Position numbers and translations under genes: made by a program
In this document: positions 11,805 through 21,868 of the stretch, in pieces
How the letters are laid out: each line of letters begins with the position of its first letter
How positions within the stretch are numbered: the stretch's first letter is position 1
Notes under the pieces: generated by a model
The model's database searches: none
What the model saw: only the letters and a program-made list of their open reading frames with translations
Told to the model about the DNA's origin: nothing
Assembly (NCBI RefSeq): GCF_000327385.1
Contig: NW_008710892.1
Span: forward strand, 134,787-198,786
DNA from: Lottia gigantea
Taxonomy: Eukaryota; Mollusca; Gastropoda; Lottiidae
DNA length: 64,000 bases
Direction of reading: 5' to 3'

Positions 11805-13483
11805 TAAGTGTATAATAGAATTAAACATACATTTTTTGGGATCTGTGTTTAAATTAAATATCTTTATGAATATATGTGACTGGTAATTACAGGCGTCATA
11901 ACACTCCTGACAGTGATGTTATACATTGTATGACTGTTTAAGAGAGAAATTAGTGAAGAAAAGATGTTGATGTGTAAATTAAGTTAGGTTGTACACCTAG
12001 TGTTTTGTGGTATAAAAACACAGGAAATGTATAATCATATTATAGAGTGAAGATATCCAGATCACTTTATTGATGTTAAACATCGTCAACAGCACGTACT
12101 GTTATACTTAAAAACTGGCACACTAGGAATTTTTGTGGAATTTTTAATTTAGAACACAGAGTACAGTTTTTGAATTGGAAGTTGATTTTAATTAACGATA
12201 ATTTTGACTTTATTTCGAGAAAAAATTTGTCATGAATTAGTTTGATGCTCTAAATAATTTAGCATCCAAAATGTCATGTCCATAGATTATTTTAGGCGTA
12301 TAAAAAGTGAAGTGTAAGGTGATTTTTATGTGTTTTGTTTCAAAGAAAAAAGTGTGTTGAGTTAGCTGATTAGAAAGAAGAGAAATGATAATTTCAACCC
12401 TGGACATTTTAAAAACATGTTTTCTTGACACATTCCTTAATTTGACGAGTAATTTTTTAGGTTTGAAAACTTTTCTTTTAAAGCCATTTTATTTCACAAT
12501 CATTTCATTTCTAAAAGAAATTGTAAGAAGCTAGAACTAACTTGTTTCCGTTTTCAGGTTTAGTTTGATTGGTATTTGATTCTTGCATTGTAGAAATAAA
12601 AATTAGAGAAATATATTTTGCTGAAGGGAAACATGGTAGAAGTAGTCTTTGGATGTTGTACCTTTTCTATTCCTATTTTTTATTTTTCTGTTTCTCTTTC
12701 TTTAGCAAACCTGACATTTTTTTGTCATATTTTATACACTTGATAAGGACCGGTGAAATCTTGTTGAGAGGTTGTGTTTAAGAAATAAAGTGATTGTTAT
12801 CACTGATGACTTATAATAACTTATATTCAATGATGAAATCTTAATTATTTTTTTCGAATCCCAAGTCTTCAGAACATTAAAACTAGCTAATATTATTATA
12901 ATAACAACATTAATGAAATCTTTTACTTCGTTACCTGTAATTATTAATTTATTTATAACTATCTCGTCGTTTCTACACAAACATATTTTTATATCACATA
13001 CTTTCCATATATAACTTGATTAATTATTAAAATATTACTACGAAAGAAGTATATACTGTCCTTGTACCAGCTGAATTCCATCATTGTACACTGCATAGTG
13101 ATCTGATAACTTCATCTTTTTATATCACACCCTTTCCATAATATAATTTGATTAATTATTACAAATAACAACTACTGCTTAAGTTGATTCACTAAAGACA
13201 GTCTAATTCTGAAACTTGTGGAAGGGATTGAAAGCCGTACCTAATACTTACTTCGGCAGTACCAGCAACGTAATACTAGGAGACTCTCGACAGCACTGGC
13301 CTTGGCATAAACAATTTTTTTATTGTCATTTGAATCTGAAGTACTTGAAAAGCAAGAAACAGAAGTAGAAATGAAAATGAAAAGTGTATTTTGGGGATCT
13401 ATCCAGAGCAGACTAAGCGTAAACACCAATAAGTGACGTTTAAGTTGTATGATAATGTTTTCATCAAGCCTCTGCTCTGACAC

Positions 13484-14033
13484 GTCTCAATACACCCTGT
13501 CTCAATACACCCTGTCTCAATACACCCTACACCCTGTCTCAATACACCCTACACCCTGTCTCAATACACCCTGTCTCAATACACCCTGTCTCAATACACC
13601 CTGTCTCAATACACCCCACACCCTGTCTCAATACACCCTGTCTCAATACACCCTACACCCTGTCTCAATACACCCTGTCTCAATACACCCTGTCTCAATA
13701 CACCCTACACCCTGTCTCAATACACCCCACACCCTGTCTCAATACACCCTGTCTCAATACACCCTACACCCTGTCTCAATACACCCTGTCTCAATACACC
13801 CTACACCCTGTCTCAATACACCCTGTCTCAATACACCCTGTCTCAATACACCCTACACCCTGTCTCAATACACCCTGTCTCAATACACCCCACACCCTGT
13901 CTCAATACACCCTGTCTCAATACACCCTGTCTCAATACACCCTACACCCTGTCTCAATACACCCTGTCTCAATACACCCTGTCTCAATACACCCTACACC
14001 CTGTCTCAATACACCCTGTCTCAATACACCCTA
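13484..14033. repeat. Compound 15-bp/7-bp minisatellite
   Basis: The array is built from a 15-bp unit, CACCCTGTCTCAATA, interspersed with a 7-bp step (CACCCTA or CACCCCA), giving a higher-order pattern of one to four 15-mers per 7-mer. The 15-mer keeps reading frames open and each 7-mer shifts them, so the 216-residue frame at 13449-14099 is a repeat artefact. The array ends about 110 bp before the first CEP78 exon seen here. Confidence 0.9.
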
Positions 14034-14144
14034 ATGCTAGACATTTCTATTGATATATTAACAGTGAATATATTTCATTATTCTAGTAAATATACATGAA
14101 GTTTTTTGTATGATTTTGAATTTGGCTTTTTTTTATTCTTTCAG

Positions 14145-17100
14145 CATCAAGCCATGAAGCGTCACAGTGAAGCGTGGGGAGATAGTTTACGATATCGTAG
14201 ACCCGATTTAGATCGTATGCCTGGAATACGACGAATAACTCTCAATGATAATCCGTTAATTGGTGATCAGGGAGCCATGTCGTTAGCGGATGCTCTGAAA
14301 GATGATTTATGGCTGAAAGGTAATTAATTAAAACCTCGTTAGTGATAAATTGCCTTTCATGTTTAATTAACGTCTCTGAATCGTAGATTTTCAGACTGAT
14401 TTCAGTCAATAGAATCTTTCTTCATCATTATTTTACATCTTTTAAAGGAATCAAAAATGAAATGAACTTTAATGTCATATTTTTAAGATCCATTTTTGGG
14501 TTTTTCATGAGAGGACTGGCTATACCATGCAGTGTACAACGAGGGAAATTTTTCAGGACAATATCATTAGACTAATCCATTTAATTTCCAACATTCAACA
14601 AAAATTAGAACACAGGACCACGGTTTATTGTCCAATCAGAACAAACCCCAGACCCCTTTTATATTGAGAAACTAAATGTATTCAATAAATATCTTTTCAG
14701 CATTAGACCTACAGTCATGTGGTATATCTACTACTGGGGCTAGAGCGTTATTAGACGTCCTAGAATATAATACTACCATAGTTATTTTAGATGTCAGAAA
14801 AAACTCTCTGATAGGTACGTAGAAAGGTCAAAAAAGTCAATAGGTTGATTTGACAAACTTTTAAGAGGGCTGTTATTAGATCCTAAATGAGGTTTATTAA
14901 AAATAAAAGCTAATATAAAAAACGAGACGTAAGTTTGGTATAATTTTGATTAGACTGGTTTCCTCTTGAGACTACTCAGTCATTACGGAATTCAAATCAG
15001 AACATGTTTCAGAAATCAACATTCGTGGACAGACATAAAATAACGCCTAGCTGAATCACAAGTTACGTTATAATCACTTGAATCTTTTATTTCAATCAAT
15101 AATAACTCAATCAATACAGAGTTATTGCCCTTGATGAGTTTTATCAATAATTTAGTGTGGTACAATGACAGAATCTAAATGCGAAACCATCGTGAATATT
15201 TTATAAGACTGGATATAAAAAGCTACTCTACAAAATAACGTTAGATTAATATGTGAAATAGAAACCTTATAAATATTAAAGAAGCACCAGAAATATATAG
15301 CATGAATTTGTTACTTTGAAAGACTAACTGAAAGACTAACTGAAAGACTAACTGTAAGACTAACTGAAAGACTAACTGAAAGACTAACTGAAAGACTAAC
15401 TGAAAGACTAACTGTAAGACTAACTGTAAGACTAACTGAAAGACTAACTGAAAGACTAACTGTAAGACTAACTGAAAGACTAACTGTAAGACTAACTGAA
15501 AGACTAACTGTAAGACTAACTGAAAGACTAACTGAAAGACTAACTGAAAGACTAACTGTAAGACTAACTGTAAGACTAACTGTAAGACTAACTGAAAGAC
15601 TAACTGAAAGACTAACTGAAAGGGATTTAGAAGATATTTTCTAGCCTTTTTTTGTACATGTATCAGGCACACATAACCATTGTGATAATGTGTTTTGTAT
15701 TTCCCTTATCTCTAGATCTCATTCTCAGGTGAATTCTAGTTTTTAGGCTTGGCGGAAACAAGAATTGGAGGGCAAACACAAGTACATTTTCTTTTGCAAT
15801 AACAATTCGTGCAATTTCCAAAATATTTGACTAGATTATGACAATGCTTTTTCAAAAACAATACAGCTAGCAGATATCATAAAGGTACAATAAGGGTTTC
15901 CGAGACAGATTTCAATGGGACTCCCCAACCTTTATAAGAGTATGGAGTATTTTAGTTACTTCTACTGCTATGTGGAGAAATTTTTATCAAGGTCATTTAT
16001 GACTCCTAACTCATTCTATTTTTCTATTGTTACTGTTATTATAGAAATGTTTAACTATACAAAACACTTAGTCAAGAACCACAGATGTCTAACTGAAAAT
16101 TAGAATGGTGGTTTAACTGAGAGTCGTCAATCAGTGTTCCTGATACACATTAAAAGTTAAGTAACCTCTGTACAATCTCTTTAAAGTGTAAATTGTAGAA
16201 ACTGATCAAGGGTTTGTGTTATGTTTCAGATCGTGATATACTCCATGCTATAATGGAACAACTGATGTTGAATAGTAAAGGTATAGATACTGAAGTATGT
16301 ACACTTTATCATACAACCTTCTCTCTTAATTTATAGCCATCAATCCATCCATGCGTCTGTCTTTCTTGACCTATATCTAATATCCACTCATATGTCTACT
16401 TACATTCTGTGTGTCTCTATATATCTATACAATAGATCATACATGCTTTACAATCAACTAATTTCAATGTACATGTGTCTGAGAAGTGTCTAATCATATC
16501 TGTCTGAAGAGTTCAAACACGAACAAAACTAGTCACTGATAATCAGGGATAACTGGTCGCATAGCCAATGTTTATCTCTTATTAAAAAGTTTCAGTTTAT
16601 GCTGTCCTAGCTTATTCATCCTACCTCTATCATTACCCCAGCTATTAGCAGTTTTATATTATTATATTATTATTATATTTTACAGTATAAATGGCTAGAG
16701 AAAGATGTTTCACCAGACGTCAAACGGAAACCACGGAAACGAGCCACCAGACTTCTTAACAGTAGTTTTGATAGAAAATTAACACAAAAGGTAATTCAAG
16801 GAATTTTTAAAAATTTCATTATTTCAAAAATGTGGGATAAATCTTAATTGAAGTTTGTAAAACATCAGTCTAGAAATTTTAATATTTGACCTCGTTTTCA
16901 AAAAGAGTCATTATTTCAAAAATATCCACCAAAACTTCTGATTGCAGTTTAACTTCATCTTGTATCACTGTTCATCTAAACCATTGTCTAAATTCTCAAC
17001 AACTTGAATCTATTTTAGACGCCAGTTTCTTCCAAGAAAATCACGATATCTGCTGAGTCAGTGAATAAAGCTAGAAGTCGTAAAGTTTTAAAAAGTCCTG

Positions 17101-19440
17101 GGTTGCCATGGAGAACAGCAGAGAGAGCCAATAGATTTAGGTATGTTTTTCGTAGATTTCAAGGTTCAACATTAAACCCTAACGCAGATTATTTGTACCA
17201 TGATATAGCAGATTGTGAGTTAATGGGAAAAACTTCTGTGAATGAAGGCAGAGTTGTCTCCCATCTTTATGAAATACTGAACTGCGTTTTGTCATGTCTG
17301 TTATAACTTTTTGATTTGACATGACTTGTTCAGTAGAAGGCTTTAATATCATACTAATGACTAACTAATTATCACATAATTAATAAACTTATCTATTGCT
17401 CTGTGACCCAGGCCAGTGCTTTCATTGAAACTCATCTCAATACATCCTAAAACTACAAAATGTAGTTCCTCAAATCCTTTCATCAACTAAATGTAAAGAT
17501 ATTTTAAAGCAGAAGAAACCTCAGTTGAACGTGTCAAGAAAGGCATTGATGAATGCTCATAAGTTTTAATAAAAGTCGTATATTGTTATTTTAGGGGATT
17601 TGGTACAGATTCTACCCAGAGTTTTGAGTTAAGTGAATGTTTATCTCCGAATATGACGGAACTTCCTAGCGAATCAGAAATCATCATCAACAAAGAGAAC
17701 ATAACTCATTATAGAAGTTTTAATGATCATGATATTACCATTAATATTAATAATCCTAAAGAAGTCAAGGTAAGCTTTAACCTTTAAACCATCTAGGTTG
17801 GCTAAATATTAGTTTTACCCGACCCTTTATATCCACTACAATGGCCAGGTTGGCTTCTTAATATGGAGAGGTTACCATAGTCAAATTGTCTATTCATGTA
17901 ACCATGACATTATCCAAGACTGTGTGTGCCCTAAACGGCAGACTTCATGTCAAAGATCTTGAGCAGCTAAAAAATATTAAATAATTATGTCATTACTAAA
18001 TTCTCCTCATTGACCAATGTACAATACTCATTTAGGCTGATTTGGTACATTTTGAGAAGTTTCTTGTGCATCATTAATTCTATATCATATTCAAAGGATT
18101 ACAGGATTAAAGGATTAAAGTCTTTGAATGGCATGTAATATATATAGTTTGCCCAACACTTCTTCTCATTATGTGCCTGAGGATGACAGGGGAAACACGT
18201 CGAAACGTTGCATAAAACTTTAACCAGTGATTGTTGTTCCATAAAGCTGTGTTTATATATCGATTAATGGATTGATCAAGTCAGTCAATGTACACTTTAT
18301 GGTGTGGCAGATCTTCATCATCTCAATAAGGTGTAGAACATTGATTTAATTGAATGTGTAATTCCAGGTTGAAATAGAACAGCTACGTAGAAGTTTACGA
18401 GAAGAGAAAATAGCACGAGCCACTTCTGATCAAGCACTATTACAGGTCAGTTCAAGGGAGATAACACTGTAATTTCTATAAAATGATTCGAAGGTTGTAG
18501 CGCTCGTTAAAGACCAATATACTCCTGTGAAATATAACACCATCAGTTAACTATAATTAGACATCCACTATACACTGTGAAGGCAGGCTCAAGTCCAAGT
18601 CCTATGGCTTGAAGCTTAATGTAATTGTTAAAGAGTTGTCACATGTTGCAGTTTCCCTCATTGCACAAAGTGACTTAAATTACATTTGCAATTTGTTATT
18701 TGAAATATACCAGTTCAGTTGGCTATTGAGAAAAAGAAATTACGGAGAAATTGAAAAAGAGGTGGAAAATTTCTCTCATTGCACACTGAGACTCTTTAAC
18801 CATGTTATTATGAATATTTCAGTTGGCTCTAGAGAATAAGAAATTAGAAGGAGATATTCAGTTATTAAAACAACAAGTTTCACTCGGATCAGGAGATGAT
18901 ATTTTACTACAGAGTGTGGAAGCTTCGTTTAAACAATTCCATCAGTTTCTAGATATGCTGACTGAGGCTGGGTAAGTCAGAAAATTTTGCATTTATACTC
19001 AGAGATGCAAATTCTTTGATACCATATAAAATCAGGATATGAAATTCTATTTAATTTGCAATCTAAAATATAAATGATTCAATTAAAACTTTTCTTGGTT
19101 TTATTTCAGACTTGGTAATCTAATCACAATGGCAGGACTGGATAACCATCAATTACCATTCATGCAGATGTCGTTTTCAATGCCCTCCGTTTTCCCACCC
19201 AATTCATCCATTTTGCAAAAGTCCCAGTTCAACCAAACGGACGACAGTTTTCTAAACAAGGACAAATCTATTTTTAATCATATTGCGTCGAAACCTGATG
19301 GAGATTCTCTTCACAATAATTCTGTAGCAGACGACAAGAGACCTGCCGCCAAAACACAACTTTTTATCAACTCTCCTGACATAGAGGACAGTTATTCAGG
19401 ATCTCCAAGGCGATTGGACAGTGGTGCTGATGATTTTTAA
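14145..19440 (+). CDS. CEP78: CEP78 centrosomal protein, C-terminal nine exons
   Basis: Family knowledge: CEP78 is a centriole and centrosome protein with N-terminal leucine-rich repeats and a C-terminal coiled coil; it acts in ciliogenesis. Exons read here: 14145-14319, 14701-14814, 16230-16294, 16686-16790, 17019-17140, 17595-17769, 18368-18445, 18823-18971 and 19110-19440. All have GT-AG borders and consistent phases, giving 437 residues to the stop. Close matches to human CEP78 as I recall it are [30 protein letters not shown] and [18 protein letters not shown] heptad-like stretch lies in exons 7-8 (from [13 protein letters not shown]). The first exon starts in phase 0 and opens mid-repeat, so about 200 N-terminal residues are missing; no matching exon was found between 1 and 14144. 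The last exon has a poorly conserved Ser/Asp-rich tail. Confidence 0.93.
15317..15622. repeat. 12-bp minisatellite in a CEP78 intron, about 26 units
   Basis: This is a perfect run of GAAAGACTAACT and GTAAGACTAACT, a single A/T choice per unit. It lies in the intron between 14814 and 16230. The minus-strand open frame across it encodes only an LQLVF repeat and is an artefact. The many GTAAGA copies look like splice donors but lie deep in the intron. Confidence 0.92.
16080..16195 (+). repeat. Dispersed repeat, family C
   Basis: Shared blocks are ACTGAAAATTAGAATGGTG, GTTCCTGATACACAT and ACAATCTCTTTAA. A close copy lies at 29215-29330 and a diverged one at about 4385-4465, all in the same orientation. 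It lies within a CEP78 intron. Confidence 0.55.
17375..17455 (+). repeat. Dispersed repeat, family B
   Basis: The core is AATAAACTTATCTATTGC, then CTGTGACCCAGGCCAGTGC and TTTCATTGA. An inverted copy lies at 30868-30935. Shorter related pieces lie at about 1775-1815, 31165-31215 and 31490-31530 (inverted). It lies in a CEP78 intron. Confidence 0.6.
18165..18230 (+). other. Hammerhead-like motif, single copy
   Basis: CTGAGGA (18177-18183) fits the hammerhead box CTGANGA. It is followed after 8 bases by GAAAC (18192-18196), a two-base AC loop and GTC (18199-18201). This is the order expected for the minimal type I hammerheads with a tiny helix III described in Penelope-like and retrozyme elements. 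The 8 bases between the boxes do not form a convincing helix II, so it is probably decayed. It lies in the CEP78 intron before exon 7. Confidence 0.3.
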
Positions 19441-20319
19441 GAGCCATTTGATAAATTTTGGTGCCGATGTCCGATTAAAACAGTTGAGATGATGACATCA
19501 TAGTAAGAAGCATTTAACTGTTGTCCTCAGTTTTCCGTCTGAATTTTATTGTTGGTTCTAAATAGTGGTGACGAAATTTAATTACACGAAATGTTCAGAC
19601 AGTGGGCGAATAGACAAAATAAGGTGTCCTTTGGTCGTGTATGGTGTTGGATTATGGAAACAGTAGAAAGTAAATGAAACAATACAAACCATGCTTTGGG
19701 ACACAATTTGATTTTAGCTGTATGGATACTCGAGAATCGAGAATCGAACACTGAACTTGGTCTGTTTGCATGTGAAAAGTATTGTAATATGTTTAACTGT
19801 GATATTTTAAATAATGTTTTTATATTTTCATGTAGCTTGTGTAGTGTGTATATTTTTATTTTTGTCATTTGTCATATAAAAATATAAATAAGATTGAAAA
19901 TTTCAAAAAATTACAGTGGCTTTGAATTATAAAAAAACTTCTAGTTGTTCAGATAGAACACAACTGCAGACTGTAGGGAAGTTTTGTATTTTCATGTTGG
20001 AATTTGAAAAAGAATGGACAAATCTGCCTTGCAATTTTTTTTTTCAAATTTCATTGGCCTAAGATGTGAAGAAATATGGAAGGGTGTTTGTGCCAAAAGT
20101 TGGTACTATGTAATAATAGGTAAATAGGTTGATCAGATGGAGACTGACAAGGATATATACCTATAAATGATCAGAAATTTATAAGTGGGGGTTGGCCAAA
20201 CCCAGTTCATCTTAATTTCTGGAGAAAAGTCACAGATATAGATCTCTGGTAAAATTGTGAAAAAAGACAAGAGGTTATCAAAAGTGTATTAAAGGACACA
20301 ATTTTCTTGTTAAAAATAC
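19441..20319. other. Convergent 3' region between CEP78 and the receptor gene
   Basis: Only 961 bp separate the two stop codons. No gene is seen. It should hold the CEP78 3' UTR. An ATTAAA lies at 19474-19479 on the plus strand, but no plus-strand AATAAA was found close behind the stop, so the CEP78 cleavage site is unclear. Confidence 0.5.
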
Positions 20320-20325
20320 TTTATT
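20320..20325 (-). terminator. Poly(A) signal AATAAA for the receptor gene
   Basis: The minus-strand reading is AATAAA, 77 bases beyond the stop codon of the receptor subunit, which suits a short 3' UTR. Confidence 0.55.
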
Positions 20326-20401
20326 CATCTTAAATTGACATCAGACTTATTCAAATCATTATAATATCAATATGGAATTATAAAAAAACACCATCATATG
20401 T

Positions 20402-21868
20402 TCACGACATTAAAATGACCACAGAAGCAGTGGCCAAGATCGTTATTATGGTCATCAGGAGAAAACAGAATCGGTCTATCACTATGGAAACTCTTTCCCA
20501 GTCGGATTTAATTTTATCATCTTTATTATTCACCAGCGAGTCTTTGATGTAAGATAAATTGCGAAACTGATCTCTCAAAATTTCTACAATATTATCATTC
20601 TTACAGGCTGATGCTGCCACTGGCTTCGAATTCTGATTCGCAGAATTCTTCACTTTTTCAACTTCCTTGTCAGAAATTTTTGATATTTTTGGCACTTTGA
20701 TGTTTTTTGGATTTAGAGTAATTTCTGCCATTTCCAGATCGCCAATGGAAGAAAGCGTTTCCTGCTTGCTGACAGAATGTTGAGATGTGGACACCGCCTC
20801 CTCTTCATTTTCTTCTTCAACATCAAAGAAAACAATTTTGGCCAGACCGTTGAAGACGATGCATCTGATCACCTTTGGAACCGGATATCCTAATTCTCCT
20901 CGGTGGTGCAAATTAATCACAAAGACCGCCATGATCAACGAGAACATTGTTATCAGCAACGCACACGCAAAGAATAGGCCCATATATGGTAAATTGCTCG
21001 ATGGCGGAAGCTGGTCCGAGACGACCTGGGCATAAACAGCAAGAGCAAGCAGAACTGTGATTTCAAGTCCAACTTTTTCTCCCGCTTCTACCGGAAGAAG
21101 AAATCCAATCAGTGCCAAGCAAACGATCATAAAACAGGGTACTATGATGTTGACCACGAATGAAAGGTATCGTCTGCTGATGGTCAAATAAAAAGTTACA
21201 TCCGGGAAAGGCGCCTCACAACAAGAGTAAAATAGTTCATGATGGACAGCTTCGACACTGACAAGTTCCCATTCTGTGTTCTTCTTAAACGAACTGGTGT
21301 CCGCACTCGCACTGACATTTTTTACATCAACGTGAAATCCGTCGTACGACCATGATCCGAACTTTAATGGACACGTTTGGGTGTCAAACGGGAAATATGT
21401 GGAGTCGATGGTACACAAGCTGTGAAGAACTGTGGGGAAATTATAATGAATGGATCCGTCAGATTTAATTTTGGGTCTGAAGTCCGTCAATCCGGGCAGC
21501 AAACCCTGGTCTCCGTCTTGGTTGTTGTCGTAAAGAGTCACATCCGGCACCCATATTTTGTCGTATGGAACAACTAACTCGTTTATTCCGTCGTAGTCAC
21601 TTGCGTTCCAGACCAAATGGCAATCCGTCCACGACATTCTTACCCACACATTGATGTCAATGATTTGGGTGGGTTCGTCAACGTCGATCAGGGATCGGAT
21701 TGCGATTCCCAACCCAACTTCGACCCCTTTATCCTGACCAGAACAATACGGAACAATCCCTTGGTAATAGTTGGTGAATAAATCCGATAGTAATTGAGAT
21801 TGGTTCGCAGAGTCAACCACATGTCCTAACCCGAGCAAAACCAAACACCAACCAAAATACAGCTCCAT
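20402..21868 (-). CDS. Nicotinic acetylcholine receptor alpha-type subunit, single exon
   Basis: This is a 488-residue pentameric ligand-gated channel subunit. Residues 1-20 look like a signal peptide. The ligand-binding domain has the Cys-loop (C152 and C166, 13 apart), loop A WVPDVTLYDN (Y113), loop B GSWSYD (W173) and the vicinal C216-C217 of alpha subunits in loop C. Helices M1 to M3 lie at about 235-256, 265-285 and 296-318, M4 at about 468-487, with a long acidic and Lys-rich M3-M4 loop. GEK at the start of M2 predicts cation selectivity. Departures: the second loop C tyrosine is F221, M2 has Gly at 2' and Glu at 4', and Gln sits at 16'. The coding region has no intron, unlike its multi-exon neighbours, which suggests origin by retroposition and belongs to the known expansion of such receptors in molluscs. 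The ligand may be acetylcholine, but the changed binding site leaves this open. An acceptor-like TTCTAG about 30 bases upstream leaves room for a 5' UTR intron. Confidence 0.93.
   Translation of the reverse strand: MELYFGWCLVLLGLGHVVDSANQSQLLSDLFTNYYQGIVPYCSGQDKGVEVGLGIAIRSLIDVDEPTQIIDINVWVRMSWTDCHLVWNASDYDGINELVVPYDKIWVPDVTLYDNNQDGDQGLLPGLTDFRPKIKSDGSIHYNFPTVLHSLCTIDSTYFPFDTQTCPLKFGSWSYDGFHVDVKNVSASADTSSFKKNTEWELVSVEAVHHELFYSCCEAPFPDVTFYLTISRRYLSFVVNIIVPCFMIVCLALIGFLLPVEAGEKVGLEITVLLALAVYAQVVSDQLPPSSNLPYMGLFFACALLITMFSLIMAVFVINLHHRGELGYPVPKVIRCIVFNGLAKIVFFDVEEENEEEAVSTSQHSVSKQETLSSIGDLEMAEITLNPKNIKVPKISKISDKEVEKVKNSANQNSKPVAASACKNDNIVEILRDQFRNLSYIKDSLVNNKDDKIKSDWERVSIVIDRFCFLLMTIITILATASVVILMS

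Larger units (their letters stand above)
5222..13483. other. gene-free stretch with repeats
   Basis: No exon could be supported on either strand. I looked here for the missing N-terminal exons of CEP78 (expected leucine-rich repeats) and did not find them. The stretch contains short tandem arrays near 6565, 7800, 8385 and 9100, a foldback element at 9427, an element with terminal inverted repeats at 11324, and a dispersed repeat at 10720. Confidence 0.55.

Noticed and set aside
13449-14099. 216-residue open frame (LSQYT/CLNTP repeats)
   Set aside because: It is a translation of the 15/7-bp array, with no start context or non-repeat domain.
15241-15672. 143-residue minus-strand frame (LQLVF repeats)
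   Set aside because: It is a 12-bp minisatellite inside a CEP78 intron.
20787-21577. Plus-strand frames opposite the receptor gene
   Set aside because: They are antisense shadows of a clear receptor coding sequence.
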